From positions 2,294,001-2,358,000 of the forward strand of contig JAUCEF010000014.1 in the NCBI GenBank assembly GCA_033558025.1: DNA of 64,000 bases, in the 5' to 3' direction. The position numbers were made by a program, and so were the translations under genes. Position 1 is the stretch's first letter. Every line of letters begins with the position of its first letter. Below, one piece after another: positions 58,329 to 64,000 of the stretch. Source of the DNA: Phytophthora sp. 'mugwort'. Lineage: Eukaryota > Oomycota > Peronosporomycetes > Peronosporales > Peronosporaceae. The notes beneath the pieces were generated by a model. It did no database searches. It was given only the letters and a program-made list of their open reading frames with translations, and was not told where the DNA came from.

Positions 58329-59228
58329 TTAGTCCGTCTCGCTCTTGGTCTCGCTTTTGGTTGCCGTCTTGACGTCTACTTTCCTCTCGATCTCCTGGCT
58401 AGTTTTCGTTGGCGCACCGGGCCACGTATTGTACAATACTACAGCTGCGGATACACAGCCAACGGACCCAATAATGCCATCATGTAGCTTGGTGCCCGTG
58501 ATCCGCTCCGACAACCGCACGCCGCTCGTGTTGGACGACACAATGAGGTCGCACGTGACCTTTAGTACTGCGAGCAACTTCTTAAAGCGGCCGCTCCTCA
58601 GCGCGTCCAGCTGGCTCTGCAGCGCCTCGATGCGCGTGGCGTCCTCCTCTGAGGCCAAGATGTCACGCACGCACTTCTCCTTCTCCACGTCGGCGTTGAG
58701 GTTGTCCATGGCGTTGAAGAAGCCGGCGATATTGGCACAGAACCACATGATGCCGCCGCGTCGGGCCAGCTCCTCGGCGTCGAAGCGGAGCACCTTAGCT
58801 TTGCTGGCGAAGGCCATGTTGTCCGTGATGAAGTAGCCCAGCATGCCGAGATTCTGGACGAACTGCAGGTAGCGCTGCGACTCTGAGAGTCCCTTGTTGC
58901 TGGACAACGTCTGCAGCTTCTTGTAATACGTGACGCTCTTGCCCAGTCTGAAGGCCTTGCGGGACTGCTGCATGACCTTGTAAAGCGCGTGCAGGCGCTG
59001 ACCCACGTCACTCTTAGGGTCAGCCGACAGGACGTAGAAGGCCAACGCTCGGCTGCCATATTGCAGCATCTAAAAGGAGTTAGGAACAATTCGGGGGCGC
59101 ATTAGATAGCGGAAGTATGTCAGATTCTAAATGTATGAGCTGCTAACCTTGGAGAGTTTGTCTCGGCCCTCCAGACAGAAGGCCAGCTTGATGAAGGCGT
59201 CGAGCGAGAATGGGGCCTTGGCGTCCAT
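58329..59228 (-). CDS. PEX11: Peroxisomal membrane protein PEX11, copy 2
   Basis: Exon 1 is 59228-59148, the intron 59147-59070, and exon 2 59069-58329. The 273-residue product is identical to copy 1. The intron and exon 2 are identical in DNA; exon 1 has two silent changes (ATT/ATC and CTT/CTC codons). The three last 5'-leader differences and a strongly altered promoter suggest the two copies may be expressed differently. Compared with copy 1, 20 nt including the TCATTCC initiator are missing, leaving TCATCTC at the matching place. Coding capacity is intact, so it is annotated as a gene rather than a pseudogene; whether it is transcribed is open. Confidence 0.88.
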
Positions 59229-59550
59229 GGCTGTTTGCGGTCAATATGGAGTGTTGGAGAATGGAAATGGCGCGGATAGATGCGTAAGAGCGTGATGAGC
59301 GGGGCGCAGGTAGTTTCACGGGTTGGGGAGCTGTGCAGGTGAAGAAAGCGACGACAAATGCGAGACGTCGGTGCTGCGAGGAGATGACTTGAGCCGGGTG
59401 ATTTTAGGTGAATAGGATCAGATGTGGGCTCAGATAGAGAGACTCCGACGTCTCTGATACCGAAAAACGACGTGATTAGTGAAACTGGGACAATGGAAAC
59501 ATGGACGGTGAAGTCGGCATTTCTTCGGTGGTCACGAGTCGACGACAACT

Positions 59551-59660
59551 ATGGCAGTGAGGGAAGCTACGGACAGGCTGTGCCTCGAACTCCGGATTGC
59601 CGACTACGGCAGTGAGGGAAGCTATGGACAAGCTATGACTCGAACTCCGGATTGCCGATC
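59551..59660 (+). repeat. 55-bp tandem duplication
   Basis: Two units (59551-59605 and 59606-59660) share GGCAGTGAGGGAAGCTA and CGAACTCCGGATTGCCGA with about six differences. They lie just upstream of PEX11 copy 2, outside the inverted duplication. Confidence 0.85.
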
Positions 59661-59699
59661 TTGACAGGACTGAGAGACGGACATTATCATCGCGAAGGG

Positions 59700-60297
59700 A
59701 TACCCTTGGAAACGTGGAACTGTTTCGCACAGCTGGAGAAGCTGCCTCGTGGTCTCGATCTCCGACAGCTTGTGTGGAATGCAACAAAGTTCAGGTCGTG
59801 GAGTATCCGATGGGGTGTCCGCACGAATGTGCCGTTGGTTACATGTCCCATTTTTTTCACCTACGGAGTGCTACACATCGGGAACGGCGGACATTACGGC
59901 CTGGCCCCGATGGCCAGCAAAGGACATATGACCAGACTTCTCGATTCATCCACGACGGGACGTTGTTGGCGATCAAGTGCTGTCACGCGTCCTCCGCAAT
60001 CAGTGGGTGACTGTGATCATGGAAGTCATGCGCATCCAAGAGTGGACATCGGTCCACGCAAAGCTGGAAGTGTACCGGCTTCTTCCTGGTGTACAGTATA
60101 TGAAAATGTCGACCGAAATGCATGAGTGGCCGTATGAGTTCTACGAGGTTGGGAGCGCCAAGCCTGTTCATCCGAATATGGCCGTTCGTCACGACTTCTG
60201 GATTAGGAACGTCGGGCAGAATGTTCATCAAGTAGTTTTGAATTCGAGGCGCCTGTTCGGACTGCCTCTGAACGCGCTGTTGCCAGAAGGGTGGTAG
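59700..60297 (+). pseudogene. Unidentified broken ORF
   Basis: The last part (about 59960-60297) is an open frame with gene-like composition, WVTVIMEVMRIQEWTSVHAK, EWPYEFYEVGSAKPVHPNMA, ending LFGLPLNALLPEGW. Upstream (59714-59940) a different frame carries ACVECNKVQVVEYPMGCPHE, with several Cys. The two are not joined by an obvious intron. I do not recognise the family. It could be a host gene fragment or part of an unknown element. Confidence 0.4.
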
Positions 60298-60517
60298 AAC
60301 AGAGGGGTTCCGAAAATACAACTGCAATGCAACTGAGGAGACATCTAAAAGTAAATAACTGTACAGGAACAAGCAACATCAGATAATCAATTACTCAATG
60401 CTTTAAACAAAAGATTTGAAGTAATTGCTGTGGGCATGTACCTACGAGTCCTTATCGACGTCCGGCGGTTCACGACATTGCTGCCTATCGTGGCTGTCCA
60501 AAAGCGTCGATTTTCCT

Positions 60518-61700
60518 TCAGGAAAAGCACCATTGTTCCACGCAGTTAGACGTCGGCGAAATAAAAGCCAATAGTGGATAATCCACACAGCCATCTCGCT
60601 CTGATCGGCGCTTGTTCAGTGCCTTGTCGGCGAACCCCATCTTCGTAACATACGCTACCTGTGGCTCAGTACTTCGAGTCTCAAACGACCGCAGCATCAA
60701 ACACTATGCGGCATCGAGCCTGTCGCTTTCACTAAGCAACACGGAGACGCATGCCGACTCGAACTCTTGGTCGTGAACGATGGCTGATCCTGTCCCAGGT
60801 AAGTGGATAGGCTTGGATGCTGTTCAGTTATCGCGTCAAACAAGTCGCGAGTATCGAGAAGGGTGACCCCGTTGGCGCTCTGAAGCTTAAGAGACGCAGA
60901 CTCAAAATTTTTAAGCTCGACCAGCAGCGCCTGCAACTTCTTCTCCTCACTCCAGCTCGGCATGAGCGGTGCAACCGTGTCGTCGTCGGTGCATACGAAG
61001 TCCTTCAACTTGAAGAAGCGGCCGATCATGGTGAACGTGCTCGACCAACGGGTGGCATTGCGAAGAACCGGTCTCAAAATGGGTTTCTTCCTATAATTTA
61101 CCAGATAAAAAAAATGCTAAGTTAAATTTAAAAATTTATTGCCAAGGGCACTGTCCCAGCGTGCGCATCGTGTTCATATGCGGCGAACACAGTGATGTAA
61201 TGCTCCGAATGGAAAGTCCATCCATCAAAAATGATGCCAAACTTCTCGGGTAGCGCTTCGGGTATGATCTGCTCGACCTCTTGAGTGAGTAAGCCAAGTA
61301 CTTCATTAGTGTCTCTGTGCATATGGTAGAGATGGAGCAGCACTTCGAACGGAAGCATTCTCAGGAAGCGAGAAGGACAGGTTGCACGAGAGTCCAGTCT
61401 ATCCAGCCGTAAATAGTTTGCGGCTTCATGTCCATGAGGGACACAAGGGTCTCACTACCAGCCCCACTAGCCACCATTGTAGCCTCGTAGTCAGAGTGCT
61501 TGTGGCGGATGTGGCTGAGTACGTTGGTGTTGCCGGGACCGGGGTCCTGCTTCCGCACCGTGGAGCAGTGGCATCGAAAGAAGCCCGTCGGGTCGTCTTG
61601 CTCGTCGAGCAGAGAAGGTGAAGAAAAATGACGTAACTTGCTTAGCCGTAAATTTGGGGGTGAGCGCCATAGTTTTTCGAATTGATGATCTTGCTGATAA
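60518..61700 (-). pseudogene. hAT transposase remnant with BED-type finger
   Basis: Minus strand, N to C: a BED-like zinc finger (FFRCHCS ... NVLSHIRHKHSDY, about 61590-61490), SLMDMKPQTIYGWIDWT, the core block EKFGIIFDGWTFHSEHYITV (about 61250-61190), NATRWSSTFTMIGRFFKLKD (about 61060-61000), and the C-terminal dimerisation motif ISPTSNCVEQWCFS (about 60565-60520). Frameshifts and stops separate them. The order is normal for hAT elements. Confidence 0.75.
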
Positions 61701-62316
61701 AAGTAGAAATGAGCAGACGAGCCTTGCAGGTTAGCGAGTGTCAAAGCATGGAAATGAGTGGATATGGCACAGTCAATTATTTTACAGAAATATTGTAGTA
61801 TATTCCCAATAGTATTATTTATTTGGAATCCCTGGTGCTGCCAGCACACGATTACGGTTAATATTTTTGCTGGGCTCGCAATGTGCATAATGGTTAGGTT
61901 GTTGTTTTACCATCAACCTTCCATCCGAGCTGCTTGCAAGCAAATCTGCTTTGCGGGGAAGAATACCCCCGTTAGGACGGACGTTCGTGCTAGGCGCTGT
62001 ACGGCAGCGCATTCGATGTTGAAGGCACGTTTACCGCCACTCTTTAGTATTCAATTGTGGTATGAGAAGAGGGAAGCTGTAAATAATAATATTGACCAAT
62101 TTGATTTTATTAAAATTTTGTATTTTATTTATGTATTTTCTAGTTACGTACAATATCAATAATTGGTTTCCCCCAATTGGCTACTTCTGTATCAATAATT
62201 GATTTCCCGAAACGGCTATTTCAGTAATTTATTGCGGCAGTTGCTGACAGCCAACCACGTTCCAGTCGAACCAGCTAAGACTAGTATTAATACATGCTCA
62301 CTCTAAAACACACTCC
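61701..62316. other. No gene recognised
   Basis: AT-rich spacer between the two hAT remnants, with repeated AATTG/TTTCCC words (about 62160-62210). It probably contains the ends of one or both elements, which I could not define. Confidence 0.4.
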
Positions 62317-62329
62317 TTGTGCAACACCC

Positions 62330-63660
62330 TGAACGATGACCGACAACATCCTCTCCGCGACCCCCCCCCCAAGCATCCTTCACGGCCCATCAAGTGGCCG
62401 AGCTCTTTTTCAGGTCTAGCCTCCACGAGGAAGGTCTACCTACGGGCTTCAAGTCGTGCAAGACATGCGGGAAGTCTCACAAGCACGCTCGGGGAACGAG
62501 GTATACCAACCTCGATTCCCACGTCTGAAACGGCCCACCCCAACTATGAAACTGATATGCGAAACGCAAGTTCTGCCTCATCGGGAACTCTTGTGTCGTG
62601 GATGAGCCAGAAGGGCTCCAACCACTACCCCCGTTGTTGTCAATGGCGCCCGCCATGCAAGAGGTGGACGACCGCCTTACCGACGATAGCCAAATGGCGG
62701 CAATCGAGCGAGTTTTACCTTTTTACGGTAAGACCCTGTTTGATTGCATGTTTTTGGAAGGTGATAACTGCGCAGTCAACAAGCGGTCGGCCAACCTTAT
62801 TCGTGTACCGCTTGTCGGTTACGCGAGTCATCGCCTTAACCTCGCCGTCAAGATCCACCTATAGCCACACGAGGACAATCTGGAAAAAGGTGCAAGTATT
62901 GATGCGCAAGCTGCGGACGCAAAGGCAAGCGGCCAAACTGAGGTACGTACTATCTCCTAATTAGTATTTTATCTGTGATATGTAATAACTCTGTATTGTC
63001 ATAATGCTAGTAGGTCGAAGACTCCACTCCTCCCTGTACTTCGACAGGAGACGCGCTGGTCGTCGACATTCGCAAAGCTGGACGATACGTGTGCCTCCGC
63101 GAGTTTCTATCGGCTGGCGGTGAGGAGGCCACCTGCTGCCTTCGCAGTCCTCCCACCCACGACTTTCCGCACTACTGGATGAACGCGGGATGTCGAGTCG
63201 ATTTCCAAGAAATTACAGACAGACGGCTTGACGCTGTTTTACGCCCGCGACCTACTCGACGCGTTAATCGACCTAAAACTCAGTTTTGCTTCCGATCTCG
63301 GTGCGTCAATTTACTTGCTTTATATTATTATTTTTTCTTACGCTTCTATTTTTTATTATTTGCAGCGAGCGACGCGGAAATTGTTCACTCACGAGCTTTT
63401 GAGAGCGGTATCTTGAAGGCTTTGGCGAAAAAGCCTGAAACGTTTTCCCGTGACGAGCGTATGATACTTACGCCTTTCATGAGTGCAAGAGCAGCCACAG
63501 CCCAGCCTGTCCAAGTGCAGAAAGAAGGCCTCGCGGATCGCATCCTCAAACGGCGGAAGGCTGTTGAGCCCCAGGAGTACGCCTTGCTGACAGCAACTCC
63601 GCCAACATCCAATATGGTGGAAATGCTGTTCAGCTCGGCGCGCAGTTCACGCCCACCAAC
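62330..63660 (+). pseudogene. Second hAT transposase remnant
   Basis: A plus-strand remnant with a BED-like finger read in a different frame from the neighbouring pieces (SCKTCGKSHKHARGTRYTNL near 62455-62515), GTLVSWMSQKG, then the core block FLEGDNCAVNKRSANLIRVP and VGYASHRLNLAV (62750-62850). The later part (63365-63650) has RILKRRKAVEPQEYALL and PPTSNMVEMLFSSAR, the dimerisation motif. A C-run at about 62360 and a disrupted middle part inactivate it. It belongs to a different lineage from the remnant at 60.5-61.7 kb by its motif spelling. Confidence 0.7.
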
Positions 63661-63800
63661 CGCTCGGCCACCATCACATCCAGCGGCAACCGCTCGGCCA
63701 TCAGCACATCCAGCGGCAACCGCTCGGCCATCAGCATATCTAGCTCGGCCACCTCCACATCCAGCAGATCCCGCTCAGCCACCATCACGTCCAGCAGCTT
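63657..63800 (+). repeat. 30-bp minisatellite
   Basis: Units of about 30 bp containing CGCTCGGCCA and CATCCAGCGGCAAC occur around 63660-63790, in frame with the hAT C-terminus so that the open frame ends in a Pro/Ala/Ser repeat. Less regular related sequence (CAGCTCGACCAC) continues towards the window end. Confidence 0.75.
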
Positions 63801-64000
63801 AGTATCCTCGTCGAGCGGCAGCTCGACCACATCCTCGTGCGATGCTCACACCACGCCCGCGCGGTCCACCCCAACATCATTCGGGCGCCATCCTCACGGC
63901 AGCAACTTGGCACAGTTCACGCCCATCAAAAACTCTGCCACGCCATTTTGAGTGTGGCACTGCACTGCCCCCATCCGCACCAGTTCGACCATCTCGACCG

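Larger units (their letters stand above)
57551..59478 (-). repeat. Inverted segmental duplication, arm 2
   Basis: The partner of 11903-13849 in opposite orientation. Homology on the promoter side fades at about 59478 (TAATCACGTCGTTTTTCGG is the last shared block when read on the minus strand). See arm 1 for identity details. Confidence 0.95.

Noticed and set aside
1..64000. Secreted RXLR or CRN effector genes
   Set aside because: No open frame combined a signal peptide with an RXLR-EER or LFLAK motif; the only clear signal peptide belongs to the carboxylesterase.
1..64000. tRNA or rRNA genes and CRISPR arrays
   Set aside because: No cloverleaf, rRNA or regularly spaced direct-repeat array was recognised by eye; the tandem repeats found are contiguous.

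Overview
The window looks like nuclear DNA of an oomycete of the Phytophthora type. Its intact genes have few, short (57-194 nt, mostly under 100 nt) GT-AG introns and sit in small dense clusters. The rest is a graveyard of transposons of many classes (piggyBac, IS630/Tc1-mariner, plant-type mariner, MULE with Ulp1 protease, hAT, PIF/Harbinger, Gypsy, LINE). The assignment rests on gene structure, the promoter initiator motif and the transposon families; no rRNA or species marker is present.

Layout. 1-9.9 kb: no intact gene, but remnants of a piggyBac-like element, an LTR-retrotransposon gag with its LTR, and an IS630/Tc1-like transposase. 9.9-20.0 kb: gene cluster 1, holding a secreted type-B carboxylesterase, PEX11 copy 1, a six-exon 1583-residue protein with paired CXXC motifs and EF-hands (reconstructed here), a SAM methyltransferase, and, divergent from it, a small UTP16-like nucleolar protein. 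20.0-34.7 kb: AT-rich spacer, a mariner-like element with both TIRs, a Ulp1-carrying MULE, hAT fragments, an LTR gag-protease remnant, a Tc1 remnant, and a decayed antisense SMC6 copy. 34.7-48.4 kb: a degenerate Gypsy element whose 3' LTR is split by a 9.1-kb LINE, flanked by a 13-bp target duplication. The LINE carries a CCHC-like ORF1, an OTU-type cysteine protease, an endonuclease and a reverse transcriptase. 48.8-50.0 kb: an intact three-exon gene whose N-terminal CXXC pair resembles that of the large cluster-1 protein. 50.5-53.6 kb: a PIF/Harbinger element with 17-bp TIRs, an AAT duplication and two convergent genes. 53.8-59.2 kb: gene cluster 2, with intact SMC6, a truncated inverted copy of the start of the large CXXC/EF-hand gene, and PEX11 copy 2. 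59.5-64 kb: an unidentified broken ORF, two hAT remnants and a minisatellite.

How it fits together. The most striking structure is a 1.95-kb inverted duplication (11,903-13,849 versus 57,551-59,478) carrying PEX11 plus the 5' part of the CXXC/EF-hand gene, with arms about 44 kb apart. About 1.6 kb appears identical, while the PEX11 promoters differ by many substitutions and a 20-nt gap that removes the initiator-like motif of copy 1. SMC6 is also present twice in opposite orientation, one copy intact and one ruined. Together these point to an old inverted segmental duplication, later filled with transposons and possibly partly homogenised by gene conversion.
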